DNA of 64,000 bases, taken from NCBI RefSeq assembly GCF_018860765.1, contig NZ_JAHKPV010000019.1, positions 62,001 through 126,000 of the forward strand. The letters are read 5' to 3'. Shown here one piece after another: positions 25,568-34,209 of the stretch. Source of the DNA: Marinobacter salexigens (GTDB taxonomy: Bacteria; Pseudomonadota; Gammaproteobacteria; Pseudomonadales; Oleiphilaceae). A program made the position numbers and the translations under genes. Position 1 is the first letter of the stretch. Every line of letters begins with the position of its first letter. Under the pieces are notes generated by a model. It had not been told where the DNA came from and ran no database searches. It saw only the letters and a list, made by a program, of their open reading frames with translations.

Positions 25568-26983
25568 CTACGGTATGGCTTTGTGCCAACGTGGACCTTG
25601 CTCGGTGTCCTCAATGACCACACCGGCCAACTCCAATTCTTCTCTCAGGGCATCTGCACGGACGAAGTCACGCTGATGGCGGGCCTCTTGTCGCTGGTGG
25701 ACCAGAGCTTCAATACACTCGAGCGATATTTCGTCAACTTCGGCTTTGGCAGCCTTTCCGCGCAGTTCACTTAATACCAGCTGGGCAGGTTTCTGCAGTA
25801 AGCCGAGTAAACCGGCAGAAGCACGGAATTTCTGTGCCAGCTCGAGGGCCAGCTCGGCTGTGCTGGCTCGATCCACAAGGCGACAGAGTTCGTGCAGCCT
25901 TGTCAGCGCCAGAGGTACGTTAAGATCATCTCTGAGGGCGCTCATCACCTCGTCGTCCGGCTCGGTGTCAGACCAGTCCGTAAACGTTTCGCCTTCGGCC
26001 CTTACCAGAGTTGCGTACCAGCGCGTTAATGTTTCAACCGACTGTGTCTGACGCCTCTCGTTCCAGTCGAGCGGGTGGCGGTAATGCGTGGACAGCAGGG
26101 CCAGCCTTATGGCTTCGCCCGGAGTCTGGGCGAGCAGGTCTCTTACCAACAGCACCTTGCCTCTGGACTTGGACATCTTTTGCCCGTCCACGGTTATAAA
26201 GGAATTGTGAATCCAAGTCCGGCAGTAACGGGTTCCATTGGCGCAGGTTCCCTGGGCGATTTCGTTCTCGTGATGAGGGAAAATCAGGTCCTGTCCGCCG
26301 CCATGGATATCGATCGTTGTGCCGAGGTGTTTGCCGATCATCGCGGAGCACTCCACGTGCCATCCCGGTCTTCCGTAACCCCAGGGGCTTGCCCAACCGG
26401 CCTGATTTCCACTCGACGGCTTCCAGAGAACGAAATCCAGAGGGCTCCGCTTATAAGGTGCAACCTCCACCCGTGCACCAGCCAGCATATCCTCCGGCTT
26501 GCGTTTGGATAGAGCGCCGTAGGCGGAATACGATGGCACATGGAAGAGCACATGTCCCGAGGCTTCATAGGCATGACCTCGTATAATCAGCGTCTGAATC
26601 AGTTCTATGATGTCAGGGATGTGACCGGTAACACGGGGCTCAAGGTCGGGGGGAGCAACACCTAGCGCTTCGAGGTCTTCGTGATAAGCCTCAATATAGC
26701 GATTCGTGATGGTATCAATACCAACGCCTTCGGCAACGGCTGCTGCGTTAATCTTGTCGTCCACATCCGTGAAATTACGGGCGTAGAGTACGCAGCGGTA
26801 GTCGTGGCGCAGCAATCGAGCCAGTACATCGAAAACCACGGCCGGGCGGGCGTTGCCGATATGGGCATAGTTGTAGACCGTTGGTCCACAAACATACATG
26901 GTTACGCGCCCGGGTAACTCTGTGGTTAAGGGTTCTTTACGACTCTCAAGGGTGTTGTAAAGTTGGATAACGCTAGCGCCCAT
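25568..26983 (-). CDS. cysS: Cysteinyl-tRNA synthetase (probable zinc-regulated copy)
   Basis: A 471-residue class I synthetase charging tRNA-Cys. The HIGH motif (YAHIGNA, His41), KMSKS (QKMSKSRGK) and the active-site zinc ligands are visible: Cys32 in YVCGPT, Cys in HVECSAM, and His/Glu in FPHHENE. Unlike the DksA, HisI and PyrC copies here, no zinc ligand is lost. It lies between the carbonic anhydrase gene (23-base gap) and folE2 (11-base overlap) in the zinc-linked run, which suggests a second copy made when zinc is limiting. It could be the only cysS of the genome, which this window cannot show. Confidence 0.93.
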   Translation of the reverse strand: MGASVIQLYNTLESRKEPLTTELPGRVTMYVCGPTVYNYAHIGNARPAVVFDVLARLLRHDYRCVLYARNFTDVDDKINAAAVAEGVGIDTITNRYIEAYHEDLEALGVAPPDLEPRVTGHIPDIIELIQTLIIRGHAYEASGHVLFHVPSYSAYGALSKRKPEDMLAGARVEVAPYKRSPLDFVLWKPSSGNQAGWASPWGYGRPGWHVECSAMIGKHLGTTIDIHGGGQDLIFPHHENEIAQGTCANGTRYCRTWIHNSFITVDGQKMSKSRGKVLLVRDLLAQTPGEAIRLALLSTHYRHPLDWNERRQTQSVETLTRWYATLVRAEGETFTDWSDTEPDDEVMSALRDDLNVPLALTRLHELCRLVDRASTAELALELAQKFRASAGLLGLLQKPAQLVLSELRGKAAKAEVDEISLECIEALVHQRQEARHQRDFVRADALREELELAGVVIEDTEQGPRWHKAIP

Positions 26984-27896
26984 CAGATAACCCCATGAAA
27001 CCTTCGCTGGCAGACGCTACAGCGTCATGAGGATGCAAGCTTTCCTGATGCCGGACGTGAGTACTGAGGTTTTCGTACCCAGTGGAAAGGGCGTTCTGGA
27101 TTCGCCTTGCTGCGTCCTCTACATACATCAAATTTTGGCCGTTCAGCCGTGCGAACGCTTGCTCATCCGCTCGCTTGACTGCGGTCTGGACTGGTGTTGC
27201 CAGAACTTCCTCTATCAGATTAACGATCGTCATTAGTCCGAAATCCCTGGCGGTGCCGGGAACATCAACGCTAACGCAGGCGATGCTACGCTGGCTGTGA
27301 GGTGTCGCAAGCGTGGCGTTCTTCTCCAGCCAGGCGACAACGTCTTCCTTCGCAAGTTCGGTACTTTCTGCGAACTGTTCCCTGAAGCCATTAGCCACCA
27401 GTTGTCTAGATAATGCAGCAGAGCATGGGCAGGTGGAGGAATACTCCACCTCAACGGATGCGTTAAGGGAGAAGGTGCCCTGATACAGTTTTGCCTCAAG
27501 CTGAACCGGGTAGGCCTTCCAGCCAGAAAGTTCCGGCGAGCGAAGTGCCGGACGTCTGGCCAGAAGACTGAACGTCAGCATCACTCTGGCGCCATTGGTG
27601 TAACAGTCATGATGACTCTCAACCATGCGCTCCAGTAGTGTTCTCAGGTGCTCTGGTGCCATTGCGTCCTGCTGGGACATTTCATTCAGCATTCGGTAAA
27701 GGCGGGACATGTGAATGCCTTTTACCCTCACAGAAGGCAGGTTGACCTGAGCATCCACAACCATATGGACTGGCCCCGGACAGCCGGGTTCCGGCAGGTT
27801 GATCGGTAGATCAATTTGGCTCATCCCGACCCATTCCAATGGGACACTGATTTGAGAGGCTTCGTTGCTGGCAACGTCCGGCAGGTCTGTACTCAT
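26973..27896 (-). CDS. folE2: GTP cyclohydrolase IB
   Basis: A 307-residue FolE2-type enzyme, making dihydroneopterin triphosphate from GTP at the start of folate and queuosine synthesis. The family signature with the metal cysteine is seen in VEYSSTCPCSAALSRQL, with other typical stretches VKGIHMSRLYRMLNE and YPVQLEAKL. FolE2 can use manganese or other divalent metals, whereas FolE needs zinc; Zur control of folE2 is well established in Bacillus and others. Its stop is 11 bases inside the cysS gene and it starts one base after the zur stop, so translation is coupled within the run. Confidence 0.95.
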   Translation of the reverse strand: MSTDLPDVASNEASQISVPLEWVGMSQIDLPINLPEPGCPGPVHMVVDAQVNLPSVRVKGIHMSRLYRMLNEMSQQDAMAPEHLRTLLERMVESHHDCYTNGARVMLTFSLLARRPALRSPELSGWKAYPVQLEAKLYQGTFSLNASVEVEYSSTCPCSAALSRQLVANGFREQFAESTELAKEDVVAWLEKNATLATPHSQRSIACVSVDVPGTARDFGLMTIVNLIEEVLATPVQTAVKRADEQAFARLNGQNLMYVEDAARRIQNALSTGYENLSTHVRHQESLHPHDAVASASEGFMGLSDGR

Positions 27897-27897
27897 G

Positions 27898-28320
27898 CTA
27901 ACCCTGTTTCAGTTTGGTGTAAGTGGGGCTTTCTTTGGCTTCGTGCGAGTGATCGGAGCACATAGAACATGCGCCATGAAACTCAACAACGGTGCGCTCC
28001 ACCTTAAAATTCAATTGGGCGAGGCATTCATGCAATTGTTTGATTTCCTGTGCCTCAACCACCTCATGGATATGGCCGCAGTGATCACAAATCGCGAAGG
28101 CACTGGGGGTGGACTGGCTTTCGGCCGAAACAGCGATGTAGGCGTTCAGGCTCTCGAGCTTTCTGGCCAGCCCAAGGTCTACGAGTCGTTCCAACGCCCG
28201 ATAGACCTGAGTTGCGCCACGGAAGCCAGTTTTTTTCAGGATGGCATACGCACCGAGCGACGCATCCGCTTTTAATAGCACATCAAAGACTCTGCGCTGG
28301 TTTGGGGTCAGGCTGGTCAT
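27898..28320 (-). CDS. zur: Zinc uptake regulator Zur (Fur family)
   Basis: A 140-residue Fur-family repressor. A winged helix (about 1-80, LTPNQRRVFDVLLKADASLG, then QVYRALERLVDLGLARK) precedes a dimerisation domain with two CxxC pairs, FAICDHCGH and GACSMCSDH, which hold the structural zinc. Setting within znu genes and three matching palindromes makes Zur a firm call over Fur. ATG 28320 is preferred to TTG 28338. It sits about 50 bases after znuA and directly before folE2. It would be controlled by its own operator if read from the znuA promoter, giving autorepression. Confidence 0.94.
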   Translation of the reverse strand: MTSLTPNQRRVFDVLLKADASLGAYAILKKTGFRGATQVYRALERLVDLGLARKLESLNAYIAVSAESQSTPSAFAICDHCGHIHEVVEAQEIKQLHECLAQLNFKVERTVVEFHGACSMCSDHSHEAKESPTYTKLKQG

Positions 28321-28371
28321 ATGAGTCGGTGCCCGCAAAATTTGATTAAATAATAGGCTACCTGAAGCCCT

Positions 28372-29337
28372 TCACGGTTGAGGCCGACATTGTTCCAGAC
28401 TGGCCATTAACCTCTTCAGCATTTCCGTGTAATGATCAGTGCCGACTTTGATATCCGCTCCCAATGGGTCCATAACACCGATTGTATTGACACTGGACCC
28501 TTCGAAGACGGTATCAATCAGGCCTGGGTTGTATTGCGGTTCAGTGAAGGCACAGGTCACCCCAAGTTCTGATACCAGTGCCTGAATTTCGCGAATCCGC
28601 GCAGGGCTCGGGTCGGAGGCATCAGACAGCGCAATGGCTCCTGCTGCAGGTAAGTCGAAACGACGCTCAAAGTATTGATAGGCATCATGGAAAACAATGA
28701 ACCGGATACCGCTGAGGCGGTCTGCACGCTCGCTGAGTGAGCCTGTCAACTCCTCTAGAGAACCCTGAAAGGCTTGAGCATTTTTCTGATAAATTTCTGC
28801 ATTCGATGGATCCGTGCTGGAAAGTACTTGTGCAATTTCGCCGGCCCACACTTTCGCATTCATTGGGTCCAACCAGGCGTGGGGATCATATTCGCCATGA
28901 TGATGTTCTTCGTGACCATCGTTATGTTCTTCGTGTTCTTCGTTGTGACCGTCCTCATCACCGTGGGCGTGAGATTCGAATGTTGCACCTTCCCTGAACG
29001 GGTGGCCTATCGTCGCCGACAAATCCAGCATTTCAACCTTATGCGCTGAACTCGCCAGATTCTCCAGCGGGTTCTCCAGCCATGGAGTTAGGTCCTCGCT
29101 TATCCAGAAAACAACCTCTGCCTGAGATAGAGCCTCTGCTTCAGACGGTCTGAGGGAGTAACTGTGTGGAGATGCTCCCGACTGAACCAACAAATCTGGA
29201 TGGCCAACGCCGCTCATTACCTGGGCGACGATGGAGTGCAAAGGTGCGATATCAGCCACAACGTTGGGAGCGGCCGCCCAGCTATACATGGGCAAAAGGC
29301 AAAACGTTAGACCTGTTAAAAGTGCCGGTCGGACCAT
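28372..29337 (-). CDS. znuA: Zinc ABC transporter substrate-binding protein ZnuA
   Basis: A 321-residue periplasmic zinc-binding protein with a signal peptide (LLTGLTFCLLPMYSWAAA). The zinc-site histidines are in GASPHSYSLRPS, EYDPHAWLDP and IVFHDAYQYF, with an acidic residue near the end. A His/Asp/Glu-rich loop at about residues 120-150 (HAHGDEDGHNEEHEEH) is typical of ZnuA and probably captures zinc. It delivers zinc to ZnuBC, encoded divergently across a Zur-type box that lies about 60 bases before this start. It leads the minus-strand run zur-folE2-cysS-carbonic anhydrase-pyrC-hisI. Confidence 0.95.
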   Translation of the reverse strand: MVRPALLTGLTFCLLPMYSWAAAPNVVADIAPLHSIVAQVMSGVGHPDLLVQSGASPHSYSLRPSEAEALSQAEVVFWISEDLTPWLENPLENLASSAHKVEMLDLSATIGHPFREGATFESHAHGDEDGHNEEHEEHNDGHEEHHHGEYDPHAWLDPMNAKVWAGEIAQVLSSTDPSNAEIYQKNAQAFQGSLEELTGSLSERADRLSGIRFIVFHDAYQYFERRFDLPAAGAIALSDASDPSPARIREIQALVSELGVTCAFTEPQYNPGLIDTVFEGSSVNTIGVMDPLGADIKVGTDHYTEMLKRLMASLEQCRPQP

Positions 29338-29396
29338 CGGGATTCTCCTGAAAAGCTTAAGACTCGTAGTGAGATGATATGGGTGACGCCAAGATG

Positions 29397-29416
29397 TGTT
29401 ATGTTATAACATATCT
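29397..29416. promoter_or_regulatory. Zur-type operator between znuA and znuC
   Basis: TGTTATGTTATAACATATCT, identical to 21351-21370; the core ATGTTATAACAT at 29401-29412 is a perfect palindrome. It lies midway between the divergent znuA and znuC genes, the standard place for Zur to repress both arms of the zinc importer. Confidence 0.88.
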
Positions 29417-29498
29417 CTTGATTTGAGAACCCGTTATGCATGAGGCCGTCAAACCGGCCCGCACTTTTGTGTTGAACGCTGCTTTGAAGGATGCCGAA

Positions 29499-30230
29499 AT
29501 GTTGATTCAAGCCCGCAATCTGTCAGTCCGAATTGGCAAGGTACCGATTCTGAATGGCATTGATCTCCATGCAGAGCGCGGTGAAATCCTTACGGTTATT
29601 GGCCCCAACGGGTCTGGCAAATCGACCCTGCTGAGAACACTCATTGGTGCTTTGAAGCCTTCTGGGGGCCAGATAATCAGATCGCCCGGACTATCCATCG
29701 GCTACGTGCCTCAGCGATTACATGTCGACGAAACCTTGCCCATGACGGTTAAGCGGTTTTTGCAATTACCGCACCGAGTATCATCCGCTGCAATGCAGGC
29801 GGCCATGGATAATGCTGGCGTGCCTGGCCTGCTGGGCCAACAATTAATATCCTTGTCTGGCGGCCAATTGCAAAGGGTCCTGCTGGCACGGGCCCTATTG
29901 GATAAGCCCGGTCTTCTGCTACTCGACGAACCAACCCAGGGGCTAGACCGCCGGGGCACGGCCGAGTTTTATCGGCACATCGACACCACCAGAAAGGCAC
30001 TGAATTGCGCTGTCATCATGGTTAGCCATGACCTTCAGGTGGTGATGCGCCAGTCCGAGCGGGTGATCTGTCTCAACGGCCACATTTGTTGTGAGGGTAA
30101 ACCCGAGGTGGTCAGCAATTCCGCAGAGTACCGTAACCTGTTCGGATTTGAAGACGACGAAGACACACTGGCGGTTTATAGCCATCGGGGCCATAACCAA
30201 GCCCCCGACGCTCTGCAGGAGGCCGTGTGA
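29499..30230 (+). CDS. znuC: Zinc ABC transporter ATP-binding protein ZnuC
   Basis: A cytoplasmic ABC ATPase that powers zinc uptake with ZnuB and ZnuA. Walker A (GPNGSGKST), Q loop, signature LSGGQLQRV, Walker B (LLLLDEPTQGLD) and the H-loop (MVSHDL) are complete. I choose ATG 29499, giving 243 residues: AAGGA lies 8 bases before it and the family's usual N-terminus (LIQARNLSVRIG) begins there. The frame is open back to ATG 29436, which would add 21 residues and leave a short leader after the Zur box. It overlaps the start of znuB by 4 bases. Confidence 0.93.
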   Translation: MLIQARNLSVRIGKVPILNGIDLHAERGEILTVIGPNGSGKSTLLRTLIGALKPSGGQIIRSPGLSIGYVPQRLHVDETLPMTVKRFLQLPHRVSSAAMQAAMDNAGVPGLLGQQLISLSGGQLQRVLLARALLDKPGLLLLDEPTQGLDRRGTAEFYRHIDTTRKALNCAVIMVSHDLQVVMRQSERVICLNGHICCEGKPEVVSNSAEYRNLFGFEDDEDTLAVYSHRGHNQAPDALQEAV

Positions 30231-31054
30231 TGCTGGATGACTTCCTGGTCAGGGCGGCTCTGGCAGGGGTTGGTGTATCACTGGCTGCAGCACCTCTGGG
30301 ATGCTTTATTGTCTGGCGGCGAATGGCCTATTTCGGTGACGCCACTGCCCATGCTGCCATGCTTGGCGTTGCATTATCGTTGACGCTATCAACGCCAATC
30401 TTTGCCGGCGTGTTACTGATATCCCTGCTGATGGCGGTAACCGTCTCAACACTAAGCGGTCGCGGCTATGCCATGGATACGCTCCTCGGCGTTATGGCTC
30501 ATTCAGCACTGGCTGTGGGTCTGGTGGCGGTCTCGTTTCTGTCGGGCGTTCGCATTGACCTTATGGCTTATCTTTTCGGAGATATTCTGGCCGTGGGCAA
30601 GACCGATCTGGCAATTATCTGGGGTGGCGCACTGCTGGTTCTGGTGATGGTGGGTTATCGCTGGTCCGCACTGTTGTTATCCACCCTGAACCCGGATCTG
30701 GCCATGGCCAGTGGTATTTCACCGCGCCGGGAACAGCTGGTGCTTACCATTGCCCTTGCGATAGTTGTCGCGGTTGCAATTAAAGTGGTCGGGGTTCTTC
30801 TCATTGCTGCCATGCTGATCATTCCTGCGGCATCAGCTCGCAGATTCAGCCGCACGCCAGAAGTCATGGCACTGATGGCCGCCATTATTGGTGCCTGCGC
30901 AAACGTGGCGGGACTTAGCTTCTCCTACCACTTCGACTCGCCGACTGGTCCAACCATTGTATGCGTTGTTGCCGTACTATTTATCGCTCTTAATACCATC
31001 CAGCTCATTAGCCAGCGATTAAGTGCAAGGCTCACCAGTATCAGGCAGGATTAG
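30227..31054 (+). CDS. znuB: Zinc ABC transporter permease ZnuB
   Basis: A 275-residue permease of the ABC-3 family with about eight hydrophobic helices (for example ALAGVGVSLAAAPLGCFIVW, then VGLVAVSFLSGVRIDLMAYL). The family motif around WRRMAYFGDATAHAAMLG is present. It forms the membrane channel for zinc, working with ZnuC (4-base overlap upstream) and ZnuA (divergent). GTG 30227 or ATG 30230 is the start. It is the last clear gene of the zinc island before the duplicated DUF2799 tail. Confidence 0.95.
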   Translation: MMLDDFLVRAALAGVGVSLAAAPLGCFIVWRRMAYFGDATAHAAMLGVALSLTLSTPIFAGVLLISLLMAVTVSTLSGRGYAMDTLLGVMAHSALAVGLVAVSFLSGVRIDLMAYLFGDILAVGKTDLAIIWGGALLVLVMVGYRWSALLLSTLNPDLAMASGISPRREQLVLTIALAIVVAVAIKVVGVLLIAAMLIIPAASARRFSRTPEVMALMAAIIGACANVAGLSFSYHFDSPTGPTIVCVVAVLFIALNTIQLISQRLSARLTSIRQD

Positions 31055-31142
31055 CTAATTTAGGTATGGGGTAAGCGAGCGGGAAATCGAAAATGAGCAG
31101 AGATGTAAGTCGTACTCAGGACTCCGCGGTCTCAATAACTAA

Positions 31143-31475
31143 GTGCAACACCCTCTAATCGAGTATCGTGTTGCCGTAGAAAAACACTATCATCACCTCA
31201 GCACCCTAAGCCGAGAACTGCGTCGACGCACAGTAAAAGGTCAGCCTTACGACGCTGAAGCTGCGGGACTTGCAGCGCGTTTAGCCCGCTCACGGTGTCG
31301 GCCACGGCGCAAATTGGTTGAGGGCACCGACTTGCATGGGGTCCTTAGCGACGACGATACATCGTCTAAGGAACGGATCGAACTGCACCGGGCGCTGCGG
31401 GAACTCTACGACAAGCTACGTGAACTGAATCGTGATTTGTTTCGGTTAAAGCGGCTTTACTTGCTCGATCTTTGA
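31143..31475 (+). pseudogene. Chimeric ORF ending in a duplicated DUF2799 tail
   Basis: An open frame of 110 codons with a GTG start. Its last 43 residues (LSDDDTSSKERIELHRALRE onward) are 38/43 identical to the C-terminus of the lipoprotein at 18447-19028. The first 66 residues (VEKHYHHLSTLSRELRRRT) do not resemble the lipoprotein's cysteine domain, and there is no signal peptide. It is most simply a remnant in which the end of a DUF2799 paralogue has been joined to unrelated sequence. The excess of synonymous differences between the tails means the copy was translated for some time. A small functional helical protein cannot be excluded. Confidence 0.5.
31342..31475 (+). repeat. Direct repeat, right copy (DUF2799 3' end)
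   Basis: Partner of 18895-19028, same orientation, same length of 134 bases, no gaps, about 84 percent identical by hand count. The two copies enclose about 12.3 kb containing all the zinc-response genes. Confidence 0.85.
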
Positions 31476-31517
31476 TTAAACTCTACAAACTCCCGGCAAA
31501 GTCGAGTGGCCGCGCCC

Positions 31518-33665
31518 CTAAAACTCCATGCGAAGACCCAGAGCGTAGGAGCTAAAATCATAGCGGTCCTGTAACAACAGTCGTTCATAGCGAATAAAAG
31601 CTGATTGCCCGCCACCGAAAACTGCGGTTAATGAGGTGCCTAAGCTCATATATTCAGTGTCTGACTCATCGGCACTAATACTGAAATTTCCGGCGGTGGC
31701 CGCATTCGCAAAGTTGTTACTGATATTATATTTTTTATTGTTTTCTTTAACATATTCCAAATCAATGCTGGGGATTATAACCCCGCGGTTCCAACTGAAG
31801 GTATGGTTAATCCGCGCACCCATAGCGCTAGTAAAGCTGTTAGTATTTTGTTCTTTTACGGTAAGCGCCATGCTGCCTCCGGTTTCAGTATACCCCTCAA
31901 TATCCAGATCAGAGTATTGTAGGCGGCCGTAGACAGTGCTCTGCCAGCTCTGGTAGTTAAACTCATAACCAACACTGGTAGCTGCCGTTAATTGTCGGCT
32001 CTTGGTATCTGAAGCCAAATCCTGTTGAACCATTGCCACATCAACACGACGGTTGATGTCCATATCACCCTCTGTCCACATAGCGAAGCCGTCTACGTAG
32101 AGGTTGTCGACTGGGTAGTAGTTGCCAAACGATATCAGGGAAATAGACTGGGCATCCTGATGCCCTTGCATAGAGGTAAAGTCCGTATCGGATTTACTAA
32201 CCCCGGCGGCAGCGCCCAGCACGACGGTATCGCTAAAACGGTAATCAAGACCAAACGTCAGGCCGTAGCCGTCTTGATCATAGCTTGGCCGGGTGCTCGT
32301 ATCTTTGCTTTTCCCTATACTAATATTACCATTGACGAATGCACCCCAAGGGCTTACCAGCTCACCATCGCCAGCTGCGCCGCCGCGCAAATTACCTTGC
32401 AGGGCCTGAGCCAAAGGCGTGCTTTCCCCCATGATGGCCAGATTTAAATCATCAATGCTAAGTTGATTACGTTGGTCGCGAATTTCTCGCAAACGCGAAC
32501 TAATATTGCTGGTTTGTAGCTGTAGCATCTGCCGCATAATTCGTGATTGCAGCTTAGTGTGACGCCCCGAGACCTGCTGTATCAGTTGCTTTTGCTGATC
32601 TGGGGACATGCTTGCGATTTCGCCACAAGGCAGAACTTCGTAGTCTTGCCCGCAAGCATCAATAACAACAGCGAAGACGCGGGCCTCTTCCTCTGTGAGG
32701 TTACTGGGCATCTCAAGCTCATCCTGCCCCGACTCCTCGCTAACATTCACCGTGACGACTGCCTCAGAGAAGCCGTTTTCTCCCCTCAAGGTATAAGTGA
32801 AGGTATCGGTTCCGATAAAATCGGTGGGAGGCGTATAGCTAATAGATGACTCGCTTTGGATAGCAACCACCCCGCCCTCTGCCGCCTCACTGATACTATC
32901 AACGACCTCGACAACCCCATTTACGCCGGCAAGTTGGTCATTCTCTCGAACATTCAACGTGACCGTGTCTGCGTTTTTCTGGATATCGAATGTATCGTCG
33001 ACGGCTTCAAAACTGACGGGCGCTTCACCAACATTCACTGTGACGGATGCTACGGAGGTGTCATTCCCTCTCGTTAAGGTATAGGTAAATGAATCGGTGC
33101 CAGAAAAATTGGCCGGTGGAGTGTAATAGATAGAAGGACGGTCTTCGAAAGTGAGGATCGCCACGGCTCCACCATTGGAGGTGGTCGCGTTGTCGATCGA
33201 TAGGACTGGTGAAGGAATAATATCATGCACAGGTTGATCATTTAACCGCACATCCAACGGCGTAGCGTCCGCATTTTCAGGCACATCGAACGTATCATCT
33301 ATAGCCTGAAAGTTAGCGTTAGTATTCTCTACCGCAATGAAGACGAAAGCTTCAGAAGTGCTGGTGCTGTCGGTGATCGTGTAGCGGATTTCTGCAACTC
33401 CAGAATACCCCGGATTCGGCTCAAACGTTGGTCCATTGGGGGATATATTAATGTCCCCCTGACCTTTTATAAGTTCAAAACTTGCACTAGTGAAGCCGTT
33501 AAAACCACTGTCAAAGGTATCATTGTCACTCGGGTAAAAGAAAAGCGTAGTGCTACTCTGCATATTGATAGAATAAAAATCATTAACGGCTGTGGCCGAA
33601 AAAGCGAAGGGACTAGTTAAAAACAGCAACAGCGCGCCAATAACAATTTTTATTGGATTTTCCAT
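31518..33665 (-). CDS. Autotransporter with Ig-like repeats
   Basis: A 715-residue outer-membrane autotransporter. A signal peptide (IVIGALLLFLTSPFAFSATA) is followed by three bacterial Ig/cadherin-like repeats (about 25-315), marked by NDQP/ENDQ and GTDSFTYTL, GTDTFTYTL. A helical linker comes next (about 320-420, RQMLQLQTSNISSRLREIRD), then a 12-strand-type autotransporter barrel (about 425-715, WGAFVNGNISIG to the terminal GLRMEF with final Phe). It would display the repeats on the surface, perhaps for adhesion. GTG/ATG starts at 33671 and 33665 are both open; ATG 33665 is preferred. It lies just outside the repeat-flanked zinc island and converges with the DUF2799 remnant. Confidence 0.85.
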   Translation of the reverse strand: MENPIKIVIGALLLFLTSPFAFSATAVNDFYSINMQSSTTLFFYPSDNDTFDSGFNGFTSASFELIKGQGDINISPNGPTFEPNPGYSGVAEIRYTITDSTSTSEAFVFIAVENTNANFQAIDDTFDVPENADATPLDVRLNDQPVHDIIPSPVLSIDNATTSNGGAVAILTFEDRPSIYYTPPANFSGTDSFTYTLTRGNDTSVASVTVNVGEAPVSFEAVDDTFDIQKNADTVTLNVRENDQLAGVNGVVEVVDSISEAAEGGVVAIQSESSISYTPPTDFIGTDTFTYTLRGENGFSEAVVTVNVSEESGQDELEMPSNLTEEEARVFAVVIDACGQDYEVLPCGEIASMSPDQQKQLIQQVSGRHTKLQSRIMRQMLQLQTSNISSRLREIRDQRNQLSIDDLNLAIMGESTPLAQALQGNLRGGAAGDGELVSPWGAFVNGNISIGKSKDTSTRPSYDQDGYGLTFGLDYRFSDTVVLGAAAGVSKSDTDFTSMQGHQDAQSISLISFGNYYPVDNLYVDGFAMWTEGDMDINRRVDVAMVQQDLASDTKSRQLTAATSVGYEFNYQSWQSTVYGRLQYSDLDIEGYTETGGSMALTVKEQNTNSFTSAMGARINHTFSWNRGVIIPSIDLEYVKENNKKYNISNNFANAATAGNFSISADESDTEYMSLGTSLTAVFGGGQSAFIRYERLLLQDRYDFSSYALGLRMEF

Positions 33666-34050
33666 AATCACACCGAAAGAAAATAGGTGAGCCTAAGTAT
33701 AGAGCAGAACATAAACTTTGCGTAACTTTAGCGCCGCATGAACGTGTTGTAATGCCCCCAGAAAATAATTGGAAACCTGAGTAGAGATTTTTACAACGAT
33801 CGCAAAGATCGAAAAGCGAACATTCAGATTCGCCCTTCCTCTCGACTAAAAGGTCAATCTTTCGTTCACAACCAAGATGGGGTTATTCTTAAGCAAGCAA
33901 AGGTATATTAAAATGGATGTTTCATCGTTATGCATAAGGCTTTTCAGCCCCCCACAAGCATTGATCCCGAATGTAGTGGTCAACTCATCACTGGGCACAA
34001 TGCCCTATACTTGGACTAATGCAGCTGCCAGGAAGGCAAGAGGAGTCTGT
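33666..34050. other. Gene-free stretch before small membrane gene
   Basis: 385 bases with no convincing gene. It must hold the autotransporter promoter on the minus strand and that of the small gene at 34051 on the plus strand. A frame open from 33877 runs into the small gene but its extra N-terminus has no family character. No clear operator or terminator was found. Confidence 0.5.
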
Positions 34051-34209
34051 ATGAAAAGCGTGGTACTGATGTTTGTTGGTGGCTTGGTGGGAGGCCTGAT
34101 TGGGCCGGTGATGGCATTGGCCGGTGGAGTAACCGGTTGCCTGATCGGTAGAGCCCTGACGCACCCGGCAGCTGCGAAACCGAATGAAAAAACGTCAGCT
34201 TGCCGTTAA
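34051..34209 (+). CDS. Small glycine-rich membrane protein
   Basis: A 52-residue protein from ATG 34051, preceded by AGAGGAG at good distance. It is almost wholly one or two hydrophobic helices with glycine-zipper spacing (VVLMFVGGLVGGLIGPVM, then ALAGGVTGCLIGRALTH) and a short polar tail. Glycine-zipper peptides of this size are often inner-membrane proteins of unknown role. The longer frame from 33877 adds 58 residues without ribosome site or domain character. It stands alone before the initiator tRNA, which is on the other strand. No function can be given. Confidence 0.55.
   Translation: MKSVVLMFVGGLVGGLIGPVMALAGGVTGCLIGRALTHPAAAKPNEKTSACR

Noticed and set aside
28860..28980. Repetitive CAT/CTT-like sequence in znuA suggesting a short tandem repeat or CRISPR-like array
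   Set aside because: It codes for the normal His/Glu-rich zinc loop of ZnuA; unit lengths are irregular and there are no spacers.
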